A stretch of 64,000 nt of DNA from Kineothrix sp. IPX-CK (GCF_039134705.1 NZ_CP146256.1:4464001-4528000); one strand, 5' to 3'. Shown: positions 25,623 to 34,152, numbered from the stretch's first letter. Translations and numbers: made by a program. Notes: generated by a model not told the origin, from the letters alone.

Positions 25623-25790
25623 GCGCACAGGCACTTGAGTTTCCGTAAAATGTAATTTTTAAAAAATATAACTTCTCCTAAAGTACCAATCTGTCTTTTT
25701 TTTGAAAAATAAAAGGACAATACTTCGAATAGAGTCACCGAAACAAGCCCCGTGGGAACCGGACTTTGGGAGAAATATTATGTTATCTAT

Positions 25791-27044
25791 TTATGCGATC
25801 AGCTTAAAGCAAAGTTGACGGTATGCAGGACGTTTTGTTCTGAACCAAAGCCTGACACCTTCTTTTGCATACGACAGTATACCAGAGATACCTTTCGCTA
25901 ATCGGTAATAGCAGAATTGAACTTTTTCCTTTATAGGAGCTGCTGTCTGTATGATTGAAACTTTTAGGGCATTTGTTTCTGCTTTCATTGAAACCAGCGC
26001 AAGAAATGTCATACACATGGTAATGTAAAAATTTAGAGCATTGATTGCTTTCAGTTTCCGAACTCGGAAGTTTTCGAACTGGAAGACCTGTTTCTTGCAG
26101 CGGAAATATTCCTCGATGCGCCAGCGGGAGAAATAAAGTCTTGCAATCCGGATTACATCATCTCTGGATTTTAATTCTTTGTTCGTTGCGAGCATCATCG
26201 GATACTCTGTGATGCCATAGACAAGAACCAGAAAAATGTCTTTTCTGGATGCGGTGATCTGAACCTTCACATGGGATAGATAAGCCTCCCGTTTTTTACC
26301 TTTATAGAATACAGGTGTCGTGATTTTACCTTTCCGACGATTTCGAAGTTCTGTGGCAGCTACCCATTTGTTATGGAAAAGGAGCTTTCTTTTAGCAGTA
26401 AGCCGAATCACATAGTCCTGTTTTAATTCATCAAGCTTAAGGAACATCTTATTATCATCATAGCCCCGGTCCATAACAAAAGTAGCTTTTCCAAACATTG
26501 CTTTTCCACGCTCCATGGCATCGAAGGTAACGCTATTGACAGAGGTGAAGGTCTTTTCTTTTGAAGAATGGATTTTGGAGTAAATGCTGACAGGATGATT
26601 GTCTTTTGTCATGACACAGGCCTCTGTTACATGGTAGCCTTTCTCGTAGACATTTTTTGTTTTAGTACTTTTGGAACCATCCCTTACCATACCAAGAGCC
26701 TCAAACTTATATCCGTCAGGCTTGATGACGTCACTGTCATCGATATGGATTACCGGATCATCGGGCACCCATTTACGAACAGTTTGAAGATAAGAAAGTA
26801 AGGCTTGTTTGGAAGTCCCTTTATTTAAATGTCTGGTAAGGCGCTCAACACTGTTGACCTTTTTAGAGTCTTCGTGAAGTTGATCTGCAATATCAGTCAG
26901 AAGACAACTACCAGAAGCTAACATGCCATAGGTCATGTCCGAAGTAAACTTTTTGTCCGGTTTGGAAAGCTTACGGGATATTTTGTTTGAAAAAGATAAA
27001 ATTTCACGTTTCAAAGTGTAGGTTTTTGTAGTAGAATTAAGCAT
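25791..27044 (-). mobile_element. IS4-type insertion sequence (minimal extent)
   Basis: The transposase gene marks an insertion sequence between the riboswitch region and the uronate operon. I could not find convincing terminal inverted repeats or a target duplication in the flanks 25640-25790 and 27045-27256, so only the coding part is given. The true ends probably lie within these flanks. Confidence 0.7.
25791..27044 (-). CDS. IS4-family DDE transposase
   Basis: A 417-residue transposase. Catalytic Asp residues lie in IHIDDSDVIKPDG (about 98-105) and FVMDRGYDDN, and the Glu lies in the IS4 signature YFSRWRIEEYFRCKKQVFQFE, which keeps the Y-x2-R-x3-E-x6-K spacing. The length is normal and the frame is intact, so the enzyme could be active. 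ATG 27044 is preceded by AAAGGG. A start region with MLNSTTKTYTLKREIL and a helical N-terminal domain is typical of this branch. Insertion here separates the Mn exporter leader from the kdgK operon tail. Confidence 0.93.
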   Translation of the reverse strand: MLNSTTKTYTLKREILSFSNKISRKLSKPDKKFTSDMTYGMLASGSCLLTDIADQLHEDSKKVNSVERLTRHLNKGTSKQALLSYLQTVRKWVPDDPVIHIDDSDVIKPDGYKFEALGMVRDGSKSTKTKNVYEKGYHVTEACVMTKDNHPVSIYSKIHSSKEKTFTSVNSVTFDAMERGKAMFGKATFVMDRGYDDNKMFLKLDELKQDYVIRLTAKRKLLFHNKWVAATELRNRRKGKITTPVFYKGKKREAYLSHVKVQITASRKDIFLVLVYGITEYPMMLATNKELKSRDDVIRIARLYFSRWRIEEYFRCKKQVFQFENFRVRKLKAINALNFYITMCMTFLALVSMKAETNALKVSIIQTAAPIKEKVQFCYYRLAKGISGILSYAKEGVRLWFRTKRPAYRQLCFKLIA

Positions 27045-27256
27045 GAGGAATCCCTTTCTTTATTGTTTAGTGTAGATTTTGTTTCGCAACTTAATTCTAC
27101 TACAAAAGGACTGGTGATTCCTTATATTTTGGGCATTTTCTGAAAGTTGTTCATTGCATTACTAGTGAAACAAGGGGTTTGTGGATAAAACTACGAAAAC
27201 TCAAGCACAGGCAATATTATCGCCACCATGAAACCGTAAGGCTGAATAGTAACATA

Positions 27257-28282
27257 TTAACGCTGCACGCGGCCGGAAGCGTCTCCGCCAGCCAGCTTCT
27301 TAACCTCTTCCACACTCACCTGGTTGAAGTCTCCTTCTATGCTGTGCTTTAAACAGCTTGCCGCTACGGCGAACTCTATGCTCTCCTGTGCGCTCATATC
27401 CGCCAGGCTGGCATAAATTAATCCGGCTCCAAAGGAATCTCCTCCTCCCACGCGGTCTACGATGTGCATCGTATATTTCTTGCTGAAGTAGTACTCGCCG
27501 CCGCTATAGATCATTCCTGCCCAGTTATTGTCGTTGGCGGAAAGAGATTCCCTCAGGGTAATCGCTACCTTTTGAAATCCGAAGCGGTCAGCAAGGCGCT
27601 TTGCTACGTCCTTGTAGCCTTCATGGTTTACTTTACCCGTGGTAACATCGGTATCAGCCGCTTTTATGCCGAATACGTCACCGGCATCCTCTTCGTTGGC
27701 GATACATACATCCACATATTTACAAAGTTCGCCCATTACCTTGCCCGCTTTCTCCTTGCTCCACAGCTTGTTTCTATAATTCAAATCACAGCTTACGATA
27801 ACTCCTTTTTCCTTCGCCTTCCTGCATGCCTCCAGGCAGATTTCCGCCACATTGTCTCCCAGCGCAGGAGTAATTCCCGTGAAGTGAAACCAGTCCGCAC
27901 CTTCAAAAATCGCATCCCAGTCAAAATCCTCCGCCACTGCTTCGGCGATAGAAGAACCTGCTCTGTCATAAATGACCTTGGAAGGCCTTTGGGAGGCTCC
28001 TTTTTCCAGGAAATAGATTCCAACCCTCTTGCCGCCCCTCACGATGTCTGTAGTATCCACACCAAACTGCCGCAGCGAATTGATTCCTGCCTGACCGATT
28101 TCATGTGCCGGAAGTTTTGTCACAAAAGAGGAATCCAAACCATAATTTGCAAGGGATACCGCTACATTGGCCTCTCCGCCTCCGTAAGTAGCACCGTAGC
28201 TCCCTGCCTGAACGAAGCGGTAATAACCCTCCGGTGCCAATCTTAGCATGATTTCGCCGAAAGTCACTGTTCTTTTACTCAT
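27257..28282 (-). CDS. kdgK: 2-keto-3-deoxygluconate kinase
   Basis: A 341-residue PfkB/ribokinase-family kinase. Start LGEIMLR-like FGEIMLRLAPEGYYRF and GGGEANVAVSLANYGL are typical of KDG kinase; the C-terminal signature is DRVGGGDSFGAGLIYASL with the catalytic Asp in GGGDSF. It phosphorylates 2-keto-3-deoxygluconate to KDPG in the common trunk of uronate breakdown. It is the last gene of a tight minus-strand operon with eda, kduD and kduI, which together convert 4-deoxy-5-ketouronate to pyruvate and glyceraldehyde-3-phosphate. The gene is intact despite the nearby IS element, about 210 bases beyond its stop. Confidence 0.95.
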   Translation of the reverse strand: MSKRTVTFGEIMLRLAPEGYYRFVQAGSYGATYGGGEANVAVSLANYGLDSSFVTKLPAHEIGQAGINSLRQFGVDTTDIVRGGKRVGIYFLEKGASQRPSKVIYDRAGSSIAEAVAEDFDWDAIFEGADWFHFTGITPALGDNVAEICLEACRKAKEKGVIVSCDLNYRNKLWSKEKAGKVMGELCKYVDVCIANEEDAGDVFGIKAADTDVTTGKVNHEGYKDVAKRLADRFGFQKVAITLRESLSANDNNWAGMIYSGGEYYFSKKYTMHIVDRVGGGDSFGAGLIYASLADMSAQESIEFAVAASCLKHSIEGDFNQVSVEEVKKLAGGDASGRVQR

Positions 28283-28301
28283 AACCTAAGTATTCTCCCT
28301 C

Positions 28302-29264
28302 CTATTTCTGAATGAGATGCACCGCAAAGCCGCCGATTTCATCCTTTAAGTAGATAGCTTTCATATTTCCCTTTTCATCTCTATTGGCAGTCGCTTCATC
28401 GAATATCACGCCCTGTCTCTCCATGTGATAAACAGCTCTTTCTATATAATTCGTACCGATAGCGATATGCCCGTTTGCTCCGAGATACGGAGTCTTCATC
28501 ACTTCGATTCCTGTTCCTGCAAAGATAGATTTGACCCCTGTCTTTTTCGTCATTCCAAAAATCGTCTCGAAAATTCCTGCCGTATGATCTGCAGCCTTCT
28601 CGTCCGTCTCATTGATTCCCACATGCTTAAGCTCAAAGCCCAACATCTTCGTTACGGCTTCCCTGGTCAAAGCCTCGATCTTATCGAAGCTTCCCGCAGA
28701 TACCAAATCTTTTTTTACCATCCAGCTGCCTCCGCATGCAACGATTTTACCGAAGTCCAGATATTCTTTTAGATTATCCGCCGTAATGCCCCCTGTGGGC
28801 ATGAATTTCATCTTGCCGTAGGGCGCACTCATCGCCTTGATCATTTCAATTCCGCCTGCTGCCTCCGCGGGAAAGAATTTTACCGTATCGAGCCCCAGCT
28901 CGATAGCCGCTTCCACATCGCTTGGATTGGAAGTTCCCGGAATCACAGGAATATTTTTATCTACACAGTAGGAAACCACCTTGGGGTTCAATCCCGGGCT
29001 TACGATGAACTTCGCTCCGGCTGAAACGGCGCGGTCTGCCTGCTCTATCGTAAGGACTGTCCCGGCGCCCACCAGCATGTCCGGGAATTCCTTTGCAATG
29101 ATACGAATGGATTCCTCCGCCGCATCCGTCCGGAATGTTACCTCCGCCACAGGGAGTCCTCCCCTGAACAAAGCCTCGGCAAGGGGCTTCGCATCCCTCT
29201 CATCGTCTAAAGCAATCACAGGTACAATACCTATTTTACCAATTTCTTCAATTATCGGATTCAT
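28302..29264 (-). CDS. eda: KHG/KDPG aldolase fused to a C-terminal VOC (glyoxalase-like) domain
   Basis: 320 residues, about 105 more than a normal Eda. Residues 1-210 are the class I aldolase: catalytic Glu in AEVTFRTDAAEE, the Schiff-base Lys in VKFFPAEAAGG and MPTGGITADNL for phosphate binding. It splits KDPG to pyruvate and glyceraldehyde-3-phosphate. Residues about 215-320 start LKHVGINETDEKAADHTAGI and end FAVHLIQK, the pattern of a vicinal-oxygen-chelate domain, but without an obvious full metal-ligand set. The role of the extra domain is unknown. AAAAGGAGG lies before ATG 29264; kdgK follows 19 bases later. Confidence 0.92.
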   Translation of the reverse strand: MNPIIEEIGKIGIVPVIALDDERDAKPLAEALFRGGLPVAEVTFRTDAAEESIRIIAKEFPDMLVGAGTVLTIEQADRAVSAGAKFIVSPGLNPKVVSYCVDKNIPVIPGTSNPSDVEAAIELGLDTVKFFPAEAAGGIEMIKAMSAPYGKMKFMPTGGITADNLKEYLDFGKIVACGGSWMVKKDLVSAGSFDKIEALTREAVTKMLGFELKHVGINETDEKAADHTAGIFETIFGMTKKTGVKSIFAGTGIEVMKTPYLGANGHIAIGTNYIERAVYHMERQGVIFDEATANRDEKGNMKAIYLKDEIGGFAVHLIQK

Positions 29265-29282
29265 GTGTGAATCGTCCTCCTT

Positions 29283-30071
29283 TTATACAATTGTACCATA
29301 TACCTCTATCTGACTCAATGCAGGAAACGGCGAAGGGTCGTCCGCCTTTATCAAATTACCGAGGCGCACCCACGTGACCCGCTTCTTCTCGAATTCCAGA
29401 ATATGGGGCAGGCTGCTTTTTTCCAAATCCCACTTTATGCTCGTTCCATCGGAAAATGTCAGCGTCACCTGCTTCCACCAGTTATCATGGGGAAAATCAG
29501 AACGGGTATATAGAACAATTTTGTCCGTCTCCACCTCATGGCCGAAATCCACACTCATCTGAGCATCCTCCCGCATATTGATGCCCCATGATTCGTAGGG
29601 CCATTCTCCATGAGAGCGGTTCTCACATACGCCGTCGATAGCGTTGCGAGCCGCAAAAACAGATTCTCCTCTCGTCTCCACGTTGGCCTGTGCATGAGGG
29701 TAACAATTGGTCTCCCCATGCTGGTCGCATACGTTCAGCGCAAGGTTTCTATAGGCCTTTATTTCATCCTCCCTGACTATTCGCGCATATAAATAATGCC
29801 TGCTTCCGTAAAATACCTTAGGGGAATAGCAAATCCTTTTTTCCCCGAAGGGAATCTGATAGGACACGTTGTCCGTAATATATACAAAGGCCGGTCCCAT
29901 AGCATCGTCCACCTGCAGCATCACATGAATATTCTTCTCCGGGGTTTCCAGTACGATTCGATCCCCCTCCGTATATTCCGCGGTGCATACGAGGCTGACG
30001 TAGTCCTCCCCGCTGCTTACGCATATGGTCTTTCCTTTTTTATCCAGAACCTTAAGTGCCAGAACTGCCAT
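29283..30071 (-). CDS. hypothetical protein with discoidin-like carbohydrate-binding domain
   Basis: 262 residues, no signal peptide, so apparently cytoplasmic. The first 110 residues form a beta-rich domain (YVSLVCTAEYTEGDRIVLET). The C-terminal half reads like a galactose-binding/F5-8 type C fold: NAIDGVCENRSHGEWPYESW, then VDFGHEVETDKIVLYTRSDF and WVRLGNLIKA, ending EVYGTIV. I know such proteins from uronate clusters but not their job. They may bind an oligouronide or act on it. It sits between eda and dhuI in the operon with short gaps (12-18 bases), so co-expression with the uronate enzymes is very likely. Confidence 0.72.
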   Translation of the reverse strand: MAVLALKVLDKKGKTICVSSGEDYVSLVCTAEYTEGDRIVLETPEKNIHVMLQVDDAMGPAFVYITDNVSYQIPFGEKRICYSPKVFYGSRHYLYARIVREDEIKAYRNLALNVCDQHGETNCYPHAQANVETRGESVFAARNAIDGVCENRSHGEWPYESWGINMREDAQMSVDFGHEVETDKIVLYTRSDFPHDNWWKQVTLTFSDGTSIKWDLEKSSLPHILEFEKKRVTWVRLGNLIKADDPSPFPALSQIEVYGTIV

Positions 30072-30084
30072 AGCTTCACCTGAT

Positions 30085-30726
30085 TTAACCTTCCAAAATC
30101 TCTTTTACGCAGGCAGCTATCGCATTTTCCCTGCAATTTGTGAAGAAATATTCCCTAAACCGTTCTCCCGACAAGGCCCCTTTCACCAGGTCTCTGTCCA
30201 GATTCTTCAAGATCGTTATGATATCCTGATGCGTTATCTTTTTTACCTCATCGAGGATCTTCTTATTTCTCTGTTCGGGAATGACTCTATCCTTCGGATA
30301 TCCCTGCCCGCTTTCACAGGAAAACAACTTCTCGAAGATATATGCCAGATTCAGTTCCGCACCCCAGCCGAAGCCCTTGGCAAAGGGAAGTGCAATCGCA
30401 TTGCCGTCATTGATCTGGGCAAACATATATGCATCCGAAGGATCCACGATATGTCCGCACAGCACTCCCGGAAAAGAATTGCAGGCGAGCATAGCTCCTT
30501 CTCCCGTACCGCAGCCCGTCACTACGTAGTCTGCTGCTCCCGAATTCAGAAGCACCGATGCAAGAATGCCGTTTTGCACATATGTAAGGGAGTTCACATC
30601 CTCCGCACCGTACATGCCGTAATTATATACCTCGTGACCAAGAGGCTCCACCGTCTTTTTCAAAGTATCACAAATCAATTCATTCTTAGCCGCCTGGCTG
30701 TTTTCATTTATTAAAGCTATTTTCAT
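30085..30726 (-). CDS. dhuI: RpiB/LacA/LacB-family isomerase, DhuI-like
   Basis: 213 residues. KIALINENSQAAKNELI at the start and VTGCGTGEGAMLACNSFPGV in the middle identify an RpiB/LacAB-family sugar isomerase of the streptococcal DhuI subgroup, whose members isomerise 4-deoxy-5-ketouronate (DHU), the same reaction as KduI. ATG 30726 is chosen because AAGGAG lies 5 bases before it; a start at 30741 would have no site. The neighbouring SDR gene kduD matches the DhuD partner in Streptococcus glycosaminoglycan loci. The presence of both this gene and kduI in one operon is unusual. Function is inferred from subgroup and position. Confidence 0.82.
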   Translation of the reverse strand: MKIALINENSQAAKNELICDTLKKTVEPLGHEVYNYGMYGAEDVNSLTYVQNGILASVLLNSGAADYVVTGCGTGEGAMLACNSFPGVLCGHIVDPSDAYMFAQINDGNAIALPFAKGFGWGAELNLAYIFEKLFSCESGQGYPKDRVIPEQRNKKILDEVKKITHQDIITILKNLDRDLVKGALSGERFREYFFTNCRENAIAACVKEILEG

Positions 30727-30740
30727 TTTACTCCTTTCCA

Positions 30741-31547
30741 TTACTGAGGCTGCTTTCCAATATAAGCAAGAATACCTCCATCCACATAAAGCACATGTCC
30801 GTTCACAAAATCAGAAGCATCCGATGCGAGGAATACCGCAGGTCCCTGCAGGTCCTCCGTTTCTCCCCAGCGCGCAGCCGGAGTCTTTGCTATAATGAAC
30901 TGGTCGAAAGGATGCCTGGAACCATCAGGCTGGATCTCGCGAAGAGGTGCCGTCTGAGGCGTAGCAATATAGCCGGGGCCGATACCGTTGCACTGAATGT
31001 TGAATTCACCATATTCGGAAGCGATATTCTTAGTCAGCATCTTCAGTCCTCCCTTGGCTGCCGCATAAGCGGATACCGTTTCACGTCCCAGCTCGCTCAT
31101 CATAGAGCAGATATTTATAATCTTGCCATGACCTTTTTTGATCATACCGGGAATTACCGCCTTGGAGACAATAAAGGGAGCGTTCAGATCAACATCGATT
31201 ACCTGACGGAACTGTTCTGCCGTCATATCGCACATAGGAATACGCTTAATGATTCCTGCATTATTAACAAGAATATCTATTATCCCTACTTCCTTCTCGA
31301 TAAGCGCCGCCATTTCCTGCACCTGCTCTTCGTTCGTCACATCGCATACATAGCCGTGTGCTTTGATTCCTTTTTCCTCATATGCCGCAAGGCCTTTATC
31401 CACTAATTCCTGCTTAATATCATTAAATACAATAGTCGCTCCCGCTTCCGAATAAGCGGCGGCAATCGCAAACCCGATTCCGTATGAAGCTCCTGTTATC
31501 AATGCAACCTTACCTTCCAGTGAAAATTTATTCATTAATCCACTCAT
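30741..31547 (-). CDS. kduD: SDR dehydrogenase, 2-keto-3-deoxygluconate-forming (KduD/DhuD-like)
   Basis: About 268 residues, classical short-chain dehydrogenase: cofactor motif TGASYGIGFAIA, NNAG in LVNNAGIIKR, and the catalytic Ser, Tyr and Lys in NICSMMSELGRETVSAYAAAKGG. It reduces 3-deoxy-hexosulosonate to 2-keto-3-deoxygluconate with NAD(P)H. GASYGIGFAIAA and the long match around ICNGIGPGYIATPQTAPLRE-type segments fit streptococcal DhuD or gluconate 5-dehydrogenase more than E. coli KduD. ATG 31547 chosen: AAGGAG is 8 bases upstream, whereas ATG 31553 is too close to it. Stop overlaps the region just before dhuI. Confidence 0.92.
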   Translation of the reverse strand: MSGLMNKFSLEGKVALITGASYGIGFAIAAAYSEAGATIVFNDIKQELVDKGLAAYEEKGIKAHGYVCDVTNEEQVQEMAALIEKEVGIIDILVNNAGIIKRIPMCDMTAEQFRQVIDVDLNAPFIVSKAVIPGMIKKGHGKIINICSMMSELGRETVSAYAAAKGGLKMLTKNIASEYGEFNIQCNGIGPGYIATPQTAPLREIQPDGSRHPFDQFIIAKTPAARWGETEDLQGPAVFLASDASDFVNGHVLYVDGGILAYIGKQPQ

Positions 31548-31577
31548 ATCCATATCTCCTTTTTTTCTTATTATTCG

Positions 31578-32441
31578 CTACATTAAATCTTTCATATCTA
31601 CGCCGTCCATATCGTCAAACGCCTGATTCTCGCCCACCATTCCCCATATAAAGGTATATGCTCTGGAACCGCAGCCGGAATGGATGGACCAGCTCGGGGA
31701 TATCACCGCCTCTTCGTTTCTCATTACAATATGTCTCGTTTCGCCAGGCTCGCCCATGTAGTGCATAACAAAGGCATCCCGCTGCATTTCAAAATAGAGG
31801 TATACCTCCATGCGCCTGTCGTGGGTGTGGCAAGGCATCGTGTTCCATACGCTTCCCGGCTTAAGCCCGGTCATGCCCATAACGAGCTGGCAGCTGTCTA
31901 CCTGTCCGGGAAGTATGTATTTGCAGATGACTCTATGATTCGCATCCTCCAGGCTGCCTAGTTCTACCTTATTTTCATCCTTCACGATGACCACTCCTTC
32001 TTCGGGTTCTCCTTCGAGCTTTATCAATACGGTGGGATAGGATTTATGGGCAGGCGCACTGTTGATATAGAATTTGGTAGGATAGGAGGCATCTTTGCTT
32101 TCAAAAGAGATATCCTTTGCTCCCATACCCATGTACATTCCTTCTTTGAAGCCCACCTGATAACTTTTTCCATCAATGACAATCGTTCCTGCACCGCCGA
32201 TATTGATTACGCCCATTTCCCTTCTTTGAAGAAAATATTCCGCCCGCAGCTCATCCCCTGCCGTCAGCTTAAGCATTTTCGAAACCGGCGTTGCCGCTCC
32301 TGTAATGATACGGTCAATATGGCTATATACAAGCTTGATTTCATCTCCCACGAATAAATCCTGAATCAGAAATTCTTCTCTCAGCCTCTGCGTCGTATAG
32401 TGCTTCACATCCTTCGGTGAAACCGCCGTTCTAAGTTCCAT
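31578..32441 (-). CDS. kduI: 5-dehydro-4-deoxy-D-glucuronate isomerase
   Basis: A 287-residue double-cupin isomerase converting 4-deoxy-5-keto-uronate (from unsaturated uronates) to 3-deoxy-D-glycero-2,5-hexodiulosonate. The zinc site shows in MPCHTHDRRMEVYLYF, with the final His in WSIHSGCGSRAYTFIWGM; EYFLQRREMGVINIGG is another family block. First gene of the kduI-kduD-dhuI-cbm-eda-kdgK operon. GGAAGG and GGGAAAGG precede ATG 32441. The upstream intergenic region holds a perfect 18-bp AT palindrome that may be a regulator site. Confidence 0.96.
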   Translation of the reverse strand: MELRTAVSPKDVKHYTTQRLREEFLIQDLFVGDEIKLVYSHIDRIITGAATPVSKMLKLTAGDELRAEYFLQRREMGVINIGGAGTIVIDGKSYQVGFKEGMYMGMGAKDISFESKDASYPTKFYINSAPAHKSYPTVLIKLEGEPEEGVVIVKDENKVELGSLEDANHRVICKYILPGQVDSCQLVMGMTGLKPGSVWNTMPCHTHDRRMEVYLYFEMQRDAFVMHYMGEPGETRHIVMRNEEAVISPSWSIHSGCGSRAYTFIWGMVGENQAFDDMDGVDMKDLM

Positions 32442-32474
32442 ACCTTTCCCATCCTTCCTATTTTACTTTTTGAC

Positions 32475-32603
32475 TTATAAAATATTTTATAAAATCACAT
32501 GAACCCTTTTATCTGTTGTGCCTTTATCCTATCATACTATTTATTCCAATTCCTGTTTTATGTTTTCATAAATATTGCAAATATTGAACACACCCTTTAT
32601 AAT
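32475..32603. promoter_or_regulatory. divergent control region: palindrome and araC-gene promoter
   Basis: On the plus strand TTGCAA (32575-32580) and TATAAT (32598-32603) are 17 bases apart and would serve the AraC-type gene. A perfect 18-bp palindrome of A and T lies at 32475-32492 between this and the kduI start. A TATGAT on the minus strand near 32530 could be the kduI -10 box, but its -35 is poor, as expected for an activated promoter. Confidence 0.55.
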
Positions 32604-32654
32604 AAAGTTTAGAATAAAAAAAACTTGGAAATTCGGGGAAAGTATGGAGATATT

Positions 32655-33512
32655 ATGAAAGAATTTACCTCATGTAAAATGGCAACCCAGCATTGTATTA
32701 CCAATAAGTATTTTGCTCTTGCACATCTTTACAGCGATGAAAAGACGATGGACATGCACATCCATGACTGCTGTGAAATCTATTATTCCATATCAGGCGG
32801 AAAGCAGTTTTTGATCGACAACCGCTTTTATGATATCCGGCCCGGAGATATTTTCTTTATCAATCAATATGAAAGTCATTATTTGACACAGGTGGATACC
32901 GGCGAGCATGAGAGAATAGTCATTTCGGTACATCCTGATTATTTGCAGGAGATTTCCTCTGATCAGACCGATCTAAGCTATTGCTTTACTCACAGATTCA
33001 AGGGGCTTCCCCACAGACTTCATCTGGATCCGGAGATGAGCAAACGTTTTATTTATTTGATACATAAAATTGCCGATAGCGACGGCTTCGGCTTCGATTT
33101 GATGGAACGCGCTGCATTTTCCGACCTCATGGTCTTTCTCAACCGGACTTTCTATGAATCCTGCCATAAGGCGTATACGGAGACAGTTATTACCAATCAT
33201 GCACAGGTAGACGATATTCTCAACTATATTAACCTGCATATTTCCGAAGATATTACCCTGGAACGGCTTTCCGAATATTTTTATTTAAGTTCCTCTTATC
33301 TGTGCCGTATTTTTAAATCCACCACCGGCACCACCATCAACAAATATATTACCGCAAGAAGAATTACTATCGCCAAGGCTCTGCTGAACGAGGGGATCAC
33401 CGTTATGGAGGCTTGCAGCAAATGCGGCTTCAACGATTACAGCAACTTCTTAAAAGCTTTCACCAAAGCGGTGGGAATATCCCCTAAGAAGTACGCCCAG
33501 TTCAATTCTTAG
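32655..33512 (+). CDS. AraC-family regulator (cupin + HTH)
   Basis: About 285 residues: an N-terminal cupin (DMHIHDCCEIYYSISGGKQF, about 35-55) that would bind a sugar ligand, and a C-terminal double helix-turn-helix (LSEYFYLSSSYLCRIFKST and CSKCGFNDYSNFLKAFTKA). ATG 32655 follows GGAGA; the paralogue at 47619 starts at the same KEFTS sequence, confirming the choice. It is divergent from the kduI operon and convergent with yesL, so it is the likely activator of the uronate genes. Its 3' end overlaps yesL by 11 bases. The two paralogues share long identical stretches, especially in the HTH. Confidence 0.92.
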   Translation: MKEFTSCKMATQHCITNKYFALAHLYSDEKTMDMHIHDCCEIYYSISGGKQFLIDNRFYDIRPGDIFFINQYESHYLTQVDTGEHERIVISVHPDYLQEISSDQTDLSYCFTHRFKGLPHRLHLDPEMSKRFIYLIHKIADSDGFGFDLMERAAFSDLMVFLNRTFYESCHKAYTETVITNHAQVDDILNYINLHISEDITLERLSEYFYLSSSYLCRIFKSTTGTTINKYITARRITIAKALLNEGITVMEACSKCGFNDYSNFLKAFTKAVGISPKKYAQFNS

Positions 33513-34137
33513 CCTCGACCCTTGAGACGCTGTCCCAGCCGTATTTGGGGAAAATAATGTATTCCAGTATTTTAGAATGGGTAAAAGCAATTACCCCTGC
33601 ACTGATAAACAATATGGGCCAGAAGACGAATACGCCCAGAGCGATGATGCAGCCGGCAATGACTGCCATGAAAAGCACCCAGGAAAAGTTTTTAAGCATC
33701 ACCATGAAGGTCATGAAGAACAGGTTCTTAATATCCGTATCCAGACGGGCCGTAAGCGGAGGCATAAGTATGAGCATAAACAAATACAGTATCGCAAATA
33801 CGAAATACAGCCAGAAGATAAAGGCTGCTCCCTGGAATTGTGCGCGATGCCAGATATATAAGCCTCCTGCGAAGAAAAAGCCGAGCGCAAGCATAATCAG
33901 CCACAAGACGGTGGATTGCCTGATGTTTTCCTTAAAGGCCTTCCAATATGACTGGAAGATATAGCTTTCCTCGTTTCGTGCCATTTTCAAGGTTACATAA
34001 TAGAGCGCGGAGGATGATGCGCCAATCGTCACCACCGGCAGGCTTAAAAATACCCAAAGGAGGGTTAGAAAGAAGATATCGGTCACCTTCCCCATAAATC
34101 TCCAAATGGGATTGTCATAATGAAATAAATTCCCCAT
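33502..34137 (-). CDS. yesL: YesL family (DUF624) membrane protein
   Basis: 211 residues with five to six membrane helices. MGNLFHYDNPIWRFMGKVTD, then FLSLPVVTIGASSSALYYVT, is the family start. YesL genes are common beside oligosaccharide ABC importers and YesMN systems; in Bacillus subtilis yesL heads the rhamnogalacturonan cluster. The function is not known. It follows the GH88 gene by 15 bases and is the last gene of the minus-strand transport operon. The final 11 bases overlap the convergent araC-type gene. Confidence 0.88.
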   Translation of the reverse strand: MGNLFHYDNPIWRFMGKVTDIFFLTLLWVFLSLPVVTIGASSSALYYVTLKMARNEESYIFQSYWKAFKENIRQSTVLWLIMLALGFFFAGGLYIWHRAQFQGAAFIFWLYFVFAILYLFMLILMPPLTARLDTDIKNLFFMTFMVMLKNFSWVLFMAVIAGCIIALGVFVFWPILFISAGVIAFTHSKILEYIIFPKYGWDSVSRVEAKN

Positions 34138-34152
34138 GCCTATATCCTCCGT

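Noticed and set aside
25735..27165. GAAACAAG motif on both sides of the IS element as possible terminal repeats
   Set aside because: The copies are in direct orientation and surrounded by unrelated bases, not inverted as needed for IS ends.
27464..28246. 260-codon plus-strand frame opposite kdgK
   Set aside because: Antisense shadow of a conserved sugar kinase.
30025..30714. 229-codon plus-strand frame opposite dhuI
   Set aside because: Antisense shadow; the minus-strand protein has strong family motifs and operon context.
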